From Rubricoccus sp038746605 (GTDB lineage: Bacteria > Bacteroidota > Rhodothermia > Rhodothermales > Rubricoccaceae): 64,000 nt of DNA. The DNA lies in the NCBI GenBank assembly GCA_038746605.1, contig JBCDKM010000019.1, forward strand, positions 1 to 64,000. The letters are read 5' to 3'. How positions within the stretch are numbered: the stretch's first letter is position 1; each line of letters begins with the position of its first letter. Position numbers and translations under genes: made by a program. Below the pieces are notes generated by a model. The model ran no database searches, was not told the origin of the DNA, and was given only the letters and a program-made list of their open reading frames with translations. This document shows positions 44,551 through 52,678 of the stretch, one piece after another.

Positions 44551-45602
44551 CCCGCGAGCCCAGTAAGCACGTCGTGAAGGAGATCCGTGCTCTCTCTCCA
44601 GGTCTGCTTCCTTACCGAGGCGAGGGCAGAACCCGCGAGCCGGGTTCGCAATGGCGACTGGGATAGAAGCCGGAGCGCATGTTTCCCCAGAGTCCCCCCG
44701 TCTCCAATGGGAGCGGTCAGCATCGAGACATCGTCTTGCAAATACTCCTGTACGCCCCGATTTGCGCTCGCGGCAATCGCAGCACCACATGCAGCGGCTT
44801 CCATTGGAACGAGAGGCCATCCCTCACTCCGGCTCGGATGGAGAAGAACCGAGGTGCCGTTGTAGAGCTCTCGAAGCCGATGGAGGGATGGCCGGATATG
44901 AACGTCCACCCAGTCCGGGAGACGGTGGGACGGAGGCCGCGCACAGAACACATCCGCGCGCACCGATGGCCGTTGGATGTGGATCTTCGAGAGAGCGTCG
45001 AGGAGAACATCCGGCCCCTTGACCGGGTGTCGATGATACAAGGCCAGAATTCTCTCTTCCCGTTCATGAATCGGCGAGTCGAGACCGAAGTCCTCGGGAT
45101 CAATCGCGTTCGGAATCACGGCTAACGGCTTGAGGCCAACGAGATGCATCTCCTCGGCGAGCCAAACCGCGCACGTGAGGAGGTGCATCGGCAAGTGCCA
45201 CGAGTCTCTTGCGTCAGGCCGTACGAAGGTCTCATCGCCTTGCACGAAGTAGACCTTGCGCCCTTTTGATTCCGGCAACCGCGCGACCCAGGGGGCAGTC
45301 TGCACCCCTGTCGCAATCGTCACGTCCGCGTCTGGGAAGTGACGAGGCGCTGGGGTCGGGAGAACCCGAGTATTCACTCCTGCTGCTGAGTAGGCTGCCT
45401 CGGAAGCCACGCCGTGCAAGCGATCTCGCAACGCCACAGCTGCTCTCAACGCCACCGCACGAGGACCCCAACCGGTCTGCCGCGGCGCGACAACCGTAAC
45501 CTCGTGGCCCCGATCCACGAGGCCTCTGGAGTGGGTGTACACGACCTTCGCGCCCCCCATCGGAATCCGTATCGGCGTCGGCAGAACGAACGTGATGCGC
45601 AT
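44547..45602 (-). CDS. GT4 family glycosyltransferase
   Basis: 351 aa. MRITFVLPTPIRIPMGGAKVV gives the N-terminal GGA loop; VIPNAIDPEDF, HHRHPVKGPDVLLDAL-type region and LHPSRSEGWPLVPMEAAACG give the donor-binding half with the conserved Glu pair. It begins the minus-strand set GT4-GT2-ATPase-GT/MT, all overlapping, so these four genes are probably one transcript for a surface glycan. Confidence 0.88.
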   Translation of the reverse strand: MRITFVLPTPIRIPMGGAKVVYTHSRGLVDRGHEVTVVAPRQTGWGPRAVALRAAVALRDRLHGVASEAAYSAAGVNTRVLPTPAPRHFPDADVTIATGVQTAPWVARLPESKGRKVYFVQGDETFVRPDARDSWHLPMHLLTCAVWLAEEMHLVGLKPLAVIPNAIDPEDFGLDSPIHEREERILALYHRHPVKGPDVLLDALSKIHIQRPSVRADVFCARPPSHRLPDWVDVHIRPSLHRLRELYNGTSVLLHPSRSEGWPLVPMEAAACGAAIAASANRGVQEYLQDDVSMLTAPIGDGGTLGKHALRLLSQSPLRTRLAGSALASVRKQTWRESTDLLHDVLTGLAG

Positions 45603-45621
45603 GACGCGAAGCGGCCGGTGA

Positions 45622-46704
45622 TCAGACGACCAGCAGGTCCTTCGACAGCGGCGTCAGGTTCTCACACCCGCCCTCTTTCACCGCGATGATGTCTTCGATT
45701 CGAATCCCGAACTCTCCGGGCAGGTACACGCCGGGCTCGATGGTCACGGTGGCACCCTCCGGCAACACGTGCTCGACGGCCTGAGAGAGCCGAGGCCATT
45801 CATGCACATCCAGGCCGACGCCGTGTCCGAGGCTGTGGCTGAAGTACGTCGCGAGGTCGTGTTCGCGCAGGACATCACGCGCCAACGTATCGAGGTGAGT
45901 GCCTGTGACACCTGCTCGGGCGCCAGTAATCGCGGCCTCTTGCGCCCGGAGGACGGCAGCATAGGCGTCCCGTGCCGCATCACCAGGCTCCCCAATCGCG
46001 ATAGTCCGGGTGAGGTCCGACGCGTAACCATCGAACACGCCGCCCACATCGATCACGACCAGATCGCCGCTCTGGAGCTCTCGGTCCCCTGCCCTCGCGT
46101 GGGGGAGTGCGCCGTTGGGACCCGACCCGACGATGGGATCGAAAGCCATGCGTTCAGCGCCTGCCTGCAAATGCCGCTTTGTGAGCTCGTAGGCGATTTT
46201 CGTTTCAGAAATATTATTTTGCAATAACGGCATTATCGATTCCAAAACCGAGCAGGTGATCGCCTGTGCTCGCCGAACCCGGTCGATTTCCGCCGTGGTC
46301 TTTGCGGCCACCGCTTCCACGAGCAATTCCTTCGCGCCAACCCACTCCACCCCGGCGAACAGTTCCCCGAGGCGGACATGCTGGGCGACCGTCAGGTGGT
46401 CCGACTGGAACGCGATACGCTGGGCCTCCAGCCAGCCACGCTCCGCGATGTGGCCCCAGAGATCGTAGCCTGGGATGTGAACCTCCGCTCCCGTGACCTC
46501 CCGACGTGCCTGCTCGTCATAGCGGCCGTCGGTGACGAAGTACGCACCAAGGGGAGTCACGACCAGTAAGCCGTTGGAGCCTGTGAACCCGATGGCCCAC
46601 CGGATGTCGTTGAGCCTTGAGACGATGGCACCGTCGGCTCCAGCCGCCTCGGCAGCAGCGCGGATGGTGTCGAGGCGAGAGGAAGCCAACGAAGCGTCCG
46701 TCAC
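45622..46704 (-). CDS. M24 family Xaa-Pro aminopeptidase
   Basis: 360 aa, cytoplasmic dimetal aminopeptidase. An N-terminal creatinase-like domain (about 1-130) precedes the pita-bread catalytic domain with all five ligands visible: VIDVGG Asp, SDLTRT Asp, SLGHGVGLDVHE His, TIEPGVY Glu and RIEDI Glu. It trims N-terminal residues before proline. The ATG overlaps the guaB stop (ATGA). Polar motif at 46222. Confidence 0.93.
   Translation of the reverse strand: MTDASLASSRLDTIRAAAEAAGADGAIVSRLNDIRWAIGFTGSNGLLVVTPLGAYFVTDGRYDEQARREVTGAEVHIPGYDLWGHIAERGWLEAQRIAFQSDHLTVAQHVRLGELFAGVEWVGAKELLVEAVAAKTTAEIDRVRRAQAITCSVLESIMPLLQNNISETKIAYELTKRHLQAGAERMAFDPIVGSGPNGALPHARAGDRELQSGDLVVIDVGGVFDGYASDLTRTIAIGEPGDAARDAYAAVLRAQEAAITGARAGVTGTHLDTLARDVLREHDLATYFSHSLGHGVGLDVHEWPRLSQAVEHVLPEGATVTIEPGVYLPGEFGIRIEDIIAVKEGGCENLTPLSKDLLVV
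46222..46230 (-). other. Polar motif CCGTTATTG, copy 7 (right arm)
   Basis: Inside the M24 peptidase gene, sense, codons CCG-TTA-TTG (Pro-Leu-Leu). Points leftward. Confidence 0.7.
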
Positions 46705-48167
46705 GACCGCGTACTGTAGTTGGGTGCTTCCTGCGTAATCGTGATGTCGTGCGGGTGGCTCTCACGGAGTCCGGCGCCAGTGATGCGGACGAACTGGGCT
46801 CGCTCTTGGAGCGCCTCGACCGTCTCACACCCGCAATAGCCCATCGCGGCGCGTAGGCCTCCGACCATCTGGTACGTCACCTCCCCCAGGAGCCCCTTGT
46901 ACGGGACGCGGCCCTCGATGCCTTCGGGCACCAACTTCTTCAGGTCGTCCTCTGCGTCCTGGAAGTAGCGGTCCTTGCTGCCCGCCTCCATCGCGCCCAG
47001 TGAGCCCATACCGCGATAGTTCTTGTAGCGCCGCCCCTCATAGAGAACCGTCTCACCCGGGCTTTCCTCGACGCCCGCGAAGAGACCGCCGATCATGACA
47101 GTGCTCGCGCCTGCTGCGAGGGCCTTCGGGATCTCGCCGGTTTGCTTAATGCCTCCGTCCGCGATGAGCGGCACATCGAAGCGACGAGCCGCCTCGGCGC
47201 AACGCATGATAGCCGTCAGCTGTGGCACGCCGACACCTGCGACGACGCGCGTCGTGCAGATGGATCCCGGACCGATGCCGACTTTCACAGCGTCGGCGCC
47301 CGCGAGGATGAGGGCCTCGGTGGCCTCCGGTGTGGCGACGTTGCCTGCGATCACCTGCAGACCCGCATGGTCCGACTTTGCACGCTCTACGGACTGAAGG
47401 ACCCCCTCACTATGGCCGTGCGCGGTGTCGATGACGATGAAGTCCACACCTTCAGACACGAGCGCGGCGATGCGCTCCTCGCTATCGCCCCCTACCCCGA
47501 CGGCCGCGCCGACTCGAAGCCGCCCGAGGTCATCCTTGCAGGCGTTCGGATGCTTCTTCTTCTTCTGGATGTCCTTGAACGTGATGAGACCCCGCAAGAA
47601 GCCATCGGCGTCCGTGACCGGCAGCTTCTCGATTTTGTGCTCCTGTAGGATGATCTCCGCCTGCTCCAGCGTCGTCCCGACGCGTGCGGTCACGAGCGGC
47701 GGCTCGGTCATCACGTCGGCCAGCTTCGCCGTGCCGTCGTGCTCGAACCGCAGGTCGCGGTTGGTCACGATGCCGACGAGGTGGCCCGCCTCGTCCACGA
47801 CCGGGATACCCCCGATGTGGTAGTGAGCCATCCGCTGCCGGGCATCCCCGACGGTGTGCTCCGGGTGGAGCACAATGGGATCCTGGATCATCCCGCTCTC
47901 GCTCCGCTTGACGCGTCGCACAAAAGCGGCTTGCTTCTCCGGGATTACGTTTTTGTGGAGCACGCCCACTCCCCCCTCGCGCGCCATCGCAATCGCCATG
48001 CTGGCCTCTGTGACCGTGTCCATCGCGGCAGAGACCAGGGGAATGTTGACATCGATGGTTCGTGTTAGTCGAGACCGCGTGTTGGCCTCGCGCGGCATCA
48101 CGGACGAACGGGCCGGGACCAGGAGGACGTCGTCGTAGGTCAGGCCCTCGAAGGCGATTTTATTCAT
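46701..48167 (-). CDS. guaB: Inosine-5'-monophosphate dehydrogenase
   Basis: 488 aa from ATG 48167, the usual IMPDH length; the longer upstream frame lacks homology. Oxidises IMP to XMP, the first step to GMP. The TIM barrel is interrupted by a pair of CBS domains (about 95-205), and the catalytic loop GPGSICTTRVVAGVGVPQ has its Cys near 300. DGGIKQTGEIPKALAAGA and the flap region near the C-terminus are intact. Confidence 0.96.
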   Translation of the reverse strand: MNKIAFEGLTYDDVLLVPARSSVMPREANTRSRLTRTIDVNIPLVSAAMDTVTEASMAIAMAREGGVGVLHKNVIPEKQAAFVRRVKRSESGMIQDPIVLHPEHTVGDARQRMAHYHIGGIPVVDEAGHLVGIVTNRDLRFEHDGTAKLADVMTEPPLVTARVGTTLEQAEIILQEHKIEKLPVTDADGFLRGLITFKDIQKKKKHPNACKDDLGRLRVGAAVGVGGDSEERIAALVSEGVDFIVIDTAHGHSEGVLQSVERAKSDHAGLQVIAGNVATPEATEALILAGADAVKVGIGPGSICTTRVVAGVGVPQLTAIMRCAEAARRFDVPLIADGGIKQTGEIPKALAAGASTVMIGGLFAGVEESPGETVLYEGRRYKNYRGMGSLGAMEAGSKDRYFQDAEDDLKKLVPEGIEGRVPYKGLLGEVTYQMVGGLRAAMGYCGCETVEALQERAQFVRITGAGLRESHPHDITITQEAPNYSTRS

Positions 48168-48222
48168 TGCGGCAGGGGCATGAGCGCTGAGGCATGGGGA
48201 GTGGATACCCCATCCTCTTGCC

Positions 48223-49062
48223 CTAGAAAACGATGGGTTTGAGCTTGACGGAGCGGCGGAGCGCGTTGACCTCGTGGAGCTCGAGGCGACGCCACCGGCC
48301 TCGGCGGAGGCCCTGGAGATCGAGGCTCGCGTAGCCGACCCGGTCCAGCGAGCCGACCTCGTGGCCGAGCGCCTCGAACATGCGGCGGACCTGTCGGTTG
48401 CGGCCCTCGTGGAGCGCGAGGGCGACACGCGTCTTGTCCTTCGGATCCACGAATCCGACCTGATCTGCAATCGCCGGGCCGTCTTCCAGGGTCACGCCGT
48501 CGCGGAGCGCATCGATCTGGTCGCCTGTAACTGGCTGTGCCGTTTGGACGAGATAGAGCTTCGGCGCTCCGTAGCGAGGGTGCATGAGCCGATGCGCGAG
48601 ATCACCGTCGGTGGTGAGCAGAAGCGCCCCGGTCGTGTCGCGGTCTAAGCGGCCAACGGGAAAGAGAGCCTCTCCCTCCGTACCGCCGAGGTCGACGAGG
48701 TCGAGTACCGTGCGGCGTCCCTTCTCGTCGCTGGCCGTCGTGATGGTGTCTTTTGGTTTGTTGAGGAGGACGTACACCAGCCCGGCAGGCGTAACCGGCT
48801 GCCCGTCCACTTCGACGCGTTGCTCGGGCGAGACTTTGACGCCCATCTCCGTCACGGTCGCGCCGTCCACGGTCACTCGGCCCTCTGCGATGAGCGCGTC
48901 GGCGCCTCGTCGGCTGGCGACACCGGCCCTCGCGAGGAACCGGTTCAGGCGAACCTCCCCGTTCTCAGGAACCGCCTTCGGTGCGGGCGCGCCTCCCCCC
49001 TTCCGCTTGCGCATCGCGCGTTTGCGGCCTTTGACGTGTCGGGCGGTGCGTCGGTCAGCCAT
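48223..49062 (-). CDS. Pseudouridine synthase (RluB/RsuA family)
   Basis: 279 aa from ATG 49062. A basic N-terminal tail (KGRKRAMRKRKGGG) is followed by an S4 RNA-binding domain (RLNRFLARAGVASRRGADALI, about 38-90) and the catalytic domain with the Asp in VGRLDRDTTGALLLTTDG. EGRNRQVRRMFEALGHEV near 235 is typical of RluB, so 23S rRNA pseudouridine 2605 is the likely target. It overlaps scpB by 8 bp. Confidence 0.92.
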   Translation of the reverse strand: MADRRTARHVKGRKRAMRKRKGGGAPAPKAVPENGEVRLNRFLARAGVASRRGADALIAEGRVTVDGATVTEMGVKVSPEQRVEVDGQPVTPAGLVYVLLNKPKDTITTASDEKGRRTVLDLVDLGGTEGEALFPVGRLDRDTTGALLLTTDGDLAHRLMHPRYGAPKLYLVQTAQPVTGDQIDALRDGVTLEDGPAIADQVGFVDPKDKTRVALALHEGRNRQVRRMFEALGHEVGSLDRVGYASLDLQGLRRGRWRRLELHEVNALRRSVKLKPIVF

Positions 49063-49777
49063 GGTCTTCCTCAGGAGCCGGGGGCGAGTCGGAAGAAACG
49101 ACGACTCGAAGGCGCGCGCCGATGGGTTCGGATGAATCGACAGGCTTCGGAGCGGGCTGGTTTTCCGCGGCCCACTCCGCGAGGAGTTGCGCGCGCTCGC
49201 GAGAGAACCGTGGGTCGGCGAGAATCTCCTCCACCTCGCGAGGGGTCGGGAGGTGGTCAAGCGAAGCCAGGCCAAACTGATCCAGGAAGCGGTCCGTCGT
49301 CCCGTACAGGAGCGGCCGACCGATGGCCTCTGCCCGGCCTACCACATCCACGAACCCTCGCTCCAGCAGCTGCCGGAGCGCATAGTCCGCCGAGACACCG
49401 CGGACGTGTTCCACCTCGGGCTTCGTGACGGGCTGCTTGTACGCGACGACAGCCAACGTCTCCAGCAGAGACCGGCTAAGACGTTTTTCGGCCTCCTGAG
49501 CGAACAGGGCGCGCACCACCCCGGACTGCTCTGGGATCGTCGCCAGGCGGTAGCCTCCAGCCCAGTTCTCGACCCGGAAGGCACGACCCGTCGTGCGGTA
49601 CGACGCATTGAGGCGCTCGACAGCGGACTGGATCTCGTCCGGGGCGACCTCCGCCCCCGTCACCTCGGCGATGGCACGGGCCACGTCCTCGTCGCGGAGC
49701 GGAGCATCCGAGGCAAAGATGAGAGCTTCGACGGACTGATCGAGGCGGGCGTCGGCGTCGAGGGCGAGCGGTTCCAT
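49055..49777 (-). CDS. scpB: Segregation and condensation protein B
   Basis: 240 aa. Kleisin-interacting winged-helix subunit of the SMC-ScpAB condensin. Family segments are LDQSVEALIFASDAPL near the start, TLAVVAYKQPVTKPEVEHVRGV in the middle and GRPLLYGTTDRFLDQFGLASLDHLP at the second winged helix. The ATG overlaps the scpA stop (TGATG), keeping the usual scpA-scpB order. Confidence 0.94.
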   Translation of the reverse strand: MEPLALDADARLDQSVEALIFASDAPLRDEDVARAIAEVTGAEVAPDEIQSAVERLNASYRTTGRAFRVENWAGGYRLATIPEQSGVVRALFAQEAEKRLSRSLLETLAVVAYKQPVTKPEVEHVRGVSADYALRQLLERGFVDVVGRAEAIGRPLLYGTTDRFLDQFGLASLDHLPTPREVEEILADPRFSRERAQLLAEWAAENQPAPKPVDSSEPIGARLRVVVSSDSPPAPEEDHG

Positions 49778-50529
49778 CACGCGGCGAGGGCAGCCTTCTC
49801 TTCTGGGGCCACAGGTTCGATGGAAAAGTCTTCCGGCTCGATGCCGAGGCGGAGGTGGAGACGTTGCTGACGGAGCAAATCGAGCACCGCCAGGAAGGTG
49901 GCGATGATCCACTCCTTGCTCCGTTCCCGCGCAATCGCGCGAAAGGCGAGCGGCCCGGCCTGGTCTGCGAGATAGGTCAGAATCCACTCTCGCTGCTCGT
50001 CCACGTGAACCATCTCGCGGGCGACCTCGTGGCTCAAGACGGCGTTGGCCTTCGCGGACCGTTCCAACGCGGCCCCGAGGGCACTGAGCAGGTCGAAAAG
50101 TGTCGCGCGGTAGGTCTCCTCTCCGGGCTGCGGGGCGAGTCGTGCCCGTTCGTCGCTCGCGGCGCCTCGGGTGAACAGACGCTGGCGTTCGTCGAAACTC
50201 TCCGCGATGCGCTCTCCCGCCTCGCGGAACTGGATGTACTCCAGAAGACGCTGGACGAGCTCCTGTCGCGGGTCTTCTGGCTCCTCGCCATCCTCTACGG
50301 GAGGACGAGGCAGGAGCATTCGCGCCTTGATCTGGATCAGGAGAGCCGCCGTGTAGACGAACTCCGCCGCCTCGTCGAGGTCGAGAACGTGCATGATGCG
50401 AACGGCCTCCAGGAACTCGTCCGCGATCCGAGCAATCGGGATGTCGTAGATGTCCACCTCGTCGCGACGAATAAAGAAGAGCAGCAGGTCGAGCGGCCCT
50501 TCGAAATCGCGGAGATGGACACGGTGCAT
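49777..50529 (-). CDS. scpA: Segregation and condensation protein A
   Basis: 250 aa kleisin bridging the SMC heads in condensin. FEGPLDLLLFFIRRDEVDIYDIPIARI near the N-terminus and LVYTAALLIQIKARMLLP-like FVYTAALLIQIKARMLL are diagnostic; the C-terminal winged helix follows (EWIIATFLAVLDLLRQQRL). First of the chain scpA-scpB-pseudouridine synthase. Confidence 0.95.
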   Translation of the reverse strand: MHRVHLRDFEGPLDLLLFFIRRDEVDIYDIPIARIADEFLEAVRIMHVLDLDEAAEFVYTAALLIQIKARMLLPRPPVEDGEEPEDPRQELVQRLLEYIQFREAGERIAESFDERQRLFTRGAASDERARLAPQPGEETYRATLFDLLSALGAALERSAKANAVLSHEVAREMVHVDEQREWILTYLADQAGPLAFRAIARERSKEWIIATFLAVLDLLRQQRLHLRLGIEPEDFSIEPVAPEEKAALAA

Positions 50530-50545
50530 GGGTGCTGGCGGGGCG

Positions 50546-51505
50546 CTAGTTCTCGCGCTGCTTGAACCACTCCACGGTGCGGCGCAGACCTTCCGACAAC
50601 TCGACGGTGGGTTGCCAGCCGAGGGCCTTGTGGATCTTGGAGGTGTCGAGGACGCTACGTTGCTGCTCGCCCGCTTTGGCCTCTCCGTGGTGCTCGGGGG
50701 CGCCCGCCTCGGTGAGCCGGTTGAGGTGGCCGAAGAGCTCGTTCACGTCCGTCTCGATGCCGGTGCCGACGTTGAACACGTCGCTCCCGCTGAGCGTCAT
50801 CGCGCCCACGACGGCCCGTACCACGTCACCGACGTAGACGTAATCGCGCGTTTGCGTGCCAGGTCCGTTGATGGTGGGCTGGTCTCCGCGGAGCAGCATC
50901 TGCGCGAAGATGGCGACGACCCCCGCCTCGCCATGCGGGTTCTGGCGTGGCCCATACACGTTCGCGAAGCGGAGCGCGACCGACGAGATCCCGTAGACCT
51001 CGCGGTAGAAGCGGAGGTAGTGCTCGCTCACGAGCTTCGTGATGCCGTAGGGCGACATCGGAGTCTGCGGGTGGGTCTCCGGCTGGGGTCCTCCCGCGTT
51101 CACGTTCGGGTCCGGCTCACCGTAGATCGCCCCCCCTGTCGAGGCAAACACCACCTTTTCGAGGCCGTGTTGGCGCCCCGCCTCCATCAGGTTTAAGAGG
51201 CCGAGGACGTTGATGCTCGCATCGTACACCGGATCTGCGACGCTCCGGCGCACGTCCATCTGAGCTGCGAGATGGGCGACGGCCGCGAACCGGTGCTCCG
51301 CAAAGAGCCCTCGGACGGAATCGTCCCGGAGGTCGAGCTCGTGAAAGGTGGCCGCCTCGGGGACGTTCTCGCGACGTCCGCCGGAGAGATCATCGAGGAC
51401 GTGCACCTCGCAGCCTTCCGCGACAAGAGCGTCCGCGACGTGAGAGCCGATGAATCCGGCGCCTCCGGTGACGAGGACCGGGCGACCGGCGAAGGGGAAT
51501 GACAT
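50546..51505 (-). CDS. NAD-dependent sugar-nucleotide epimerase/dehydratase
   Basis: 319 aa from ATG 51505. Extended SDR: NAD-binding TGGAGFIGSH at 13-22, catalytic Ser/Thr in FASTGGAIYG, and SPYGITK with the Tyr-x3-Lys pair near 150. It resembles UDP-glucose/UDP-glucuronate 4-epimerases; the exact sugar is not determined by visible residues. It supplies precursors to the nearby glycosyltransferases. A -7-like TAGCTTGT lies at 51524-51531. Confidence 0.9.
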   Translation of the reverse strand: MSFPFAGRPVLVTGGAGFIGSHVADALVAEGCEVHVLDDLSGGRRENVPEAATFHELDLRDDSVRGLFAEHRFAAVAHLAAQMDVRRSVADPVYDASINVLGLLNLMEAGRQHGLEKVVFASTGGAIYGEPDPNVNAGGPQPETHPQTPMSPYGITKLVSEHYLRFYREVYGISSVALRFANVYGPRQNPHGEAGVVAIFAQMLLRGDQPTINGPGTQTRDYVYVGDVVRAVVGAMTLSGSDVFNVGTGIETDVNELFGHLNRLTEAGAPEHHGEAKAGEQQRSVLDTSKIHKALGWQPTVELSEGLRRTVEWFKQREN

Positions 51506-51523
51506 AGGACAGAGGGAGATCGG

Positions 51524-51531
51524 ACAAGCTA
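51524..51531 (-). promoter_or_regulatory. -7-like promoter element upstream of the epimerase gene
   Basis: TAGCTTGT on the minus strand, 18 nt from the ATG at 51505. Confidence 0.4.
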
Positions 51532-51568
51532 CGGGCATCGTCCGCCCCGCTGCCGCCGAGGGTGCGCG

Positions 51569-51576
51569 TAGACTTG
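51569..51576 (+). promoter_or_regulatory. -7-like promoter element, likely leaderless start
   Basis: TAGACTTG with a 3-nt gap to the ATG at 51580 of the LD-carboxypeptidase gene; this spacing favours 51580 over the GTG at 51562. Confidence 0.45.
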
Positions 51577-51579
51577 GGG

Positions 51580-52620
51580 ATGCCGCGTCCCCCCTCCCGC
51601 CGCCGCTTCCTCCGGGGAGCCGCCCTCAGCGCCTCCGCTTTCGCACTCTCCACTTCTGGCCTCGCCCGCCCCGTTCCCGAGGCGAACCGTGTTGCGCCCG
51701 TACGGCCCCGGAGGCTCCGCCCAGGTGACACCGTCGCGTTGGTCGCGCCTGCAGGAGTGGTACGGGAACGCGATGTGGAGGAATCCCGCGAGGCGTTGGA
51801 GGCGCTCGGGTTGCGGACTGTGATCGGAGAGCACGCCCTGGAGCGCGATGGGTATCTCGCGGGGCGTGACGGGGATCGTGCGACCGATTTGGTGGCAGCG
51901 TTTACTGATGATACAATAACGGGTATTGTGGCGATCCGGGGCGGCTGGGGCTGCGCCCGCCTGCTTCCATACCTGGACTGGCCCACCCTTCGCGCCAACC
52001 CGAAGGTGCTCCTCGGCTACTCGGATCTCACCTCCCTCCTCCTCGCGCTGTACGCACGCACGGGGCTCGTCGGCTTTCACGGACCCGTCGCAACCTCCAC
52101 GTTTACGGACTTCACCCTCACCTCTCTCCGCGACACCCTGTTCGGGGCCTCTGGCTTCGAGATGCTTCCCGACGCGGATGAGGGTCCCATCGATGTCATC
52201 ACACCCGGGACTGCGACCGGACCGCTCGTCGGCGGCAATCTGACCGTTCTCTGCGCGATGGTCGGGACCCCCTACCTCCCCTCGTTCGAGGGGCACATCC
52301 TGTTCCTGGAAGACATCGGCGAGAGTGTGTACCGGGTGGACCGGATGCTGACGCAGCTCGGGCAAGCCGGTCTGCTCGGAGGACTGGCAGGCATCGTGAT
52401 GGGCAGTTGCCGAGGCTGCACGCCCGAGCGCGACGCCATCGCCACGTTCGAGTTGGACGAGGTGCTCCGACACCACTTCGGCCCGCTCGGCGTCCCCACG
52501 GTCATGGGTGCGCCCATCGGACACATCCGCGACAAATGGACGGTTCCCATCGGCGCCACCGCCCGCCTCGATGCCGAGGCGGGGACTCTCACCTTCGAGG
52601 AGCCGCCCACGGTCGCCTAA
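51580..52620 (+). CDS. LD-carboxypeptidase (S66), Tat-exported
   Basis: 346 aa from ATG 51580. A twin-arginine-type leader (SRRRFLRG followed by a short Ala/Ser-rich hydrophobic stretch) suggests Tat export of the folded enzyme. S66 serine peptidase features are RGGWG near 123, nucleophile Ser in LLGYSDLTSL, and LEDIGESVYRVDRML and APIGHIRDKW, which supply the Glu and His. It cleaves L,D-bonds in murein tetrapeptides during recycling. Polar motif at 51914. Confidence 0.88.
   Translation: MPRPPSRRRFLRGAALSASAFALSTSGLARPVPEANRVAPVRPRRLRPGDTVALVAPAGVVRERDVEESREALEALGLRTVIGEHALERDGYLAGRDGDRATDLVAAFTDDTITGIVAIRGGWGCARLLPYLDWPTLRANPKVLLGYSDLTSLLLALYARTGLVGFHGPVATSTFTDFTLTSLRDTLFGASGFEMLPDADEGPIDVITPGTATGPLVGGNLTVLCAMVGTPYLPSFEGHILFLEDIGESVYRVDRMLTQLGQAGLLGGLAGIVMGSCRGCTPERDAIATFELDEVLRHHFGPLGVPTVMGAPIGHIRDKWTVPIGATARLDAEAGTLTFEEPPTVA
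51914..51922 (-). other. Polar motif CCGTTATTG, copy 8 (right arm)
   Basis: Inside the plus-strand LD-carboxypeptidase gene, antisense, codons ACA-ATA-ACG (Thr-Ile-Thr). Points leftward. Confidence 0.7.
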
Positions 52621-52626
52621 CAGCAA

Positions 52627-52663
52627 ACCGCCCCGCCGACGTCCGTCAGCGAGGCGGTCGTTT
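52627..52663 (+). terminator. Intrinsic terminator after the LD-carboxypeptidase gene
   Basis: Arms ACCGCCCCGC (52627-52636) and GCGAGGCGGT (52649-52658) pair with one mismatch, followed by CGTTT. It lies between two converging genes and may serve both. Confidence 0.55.
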
Positions 52664-52678
52664 CGCAGTGCGGAGGTG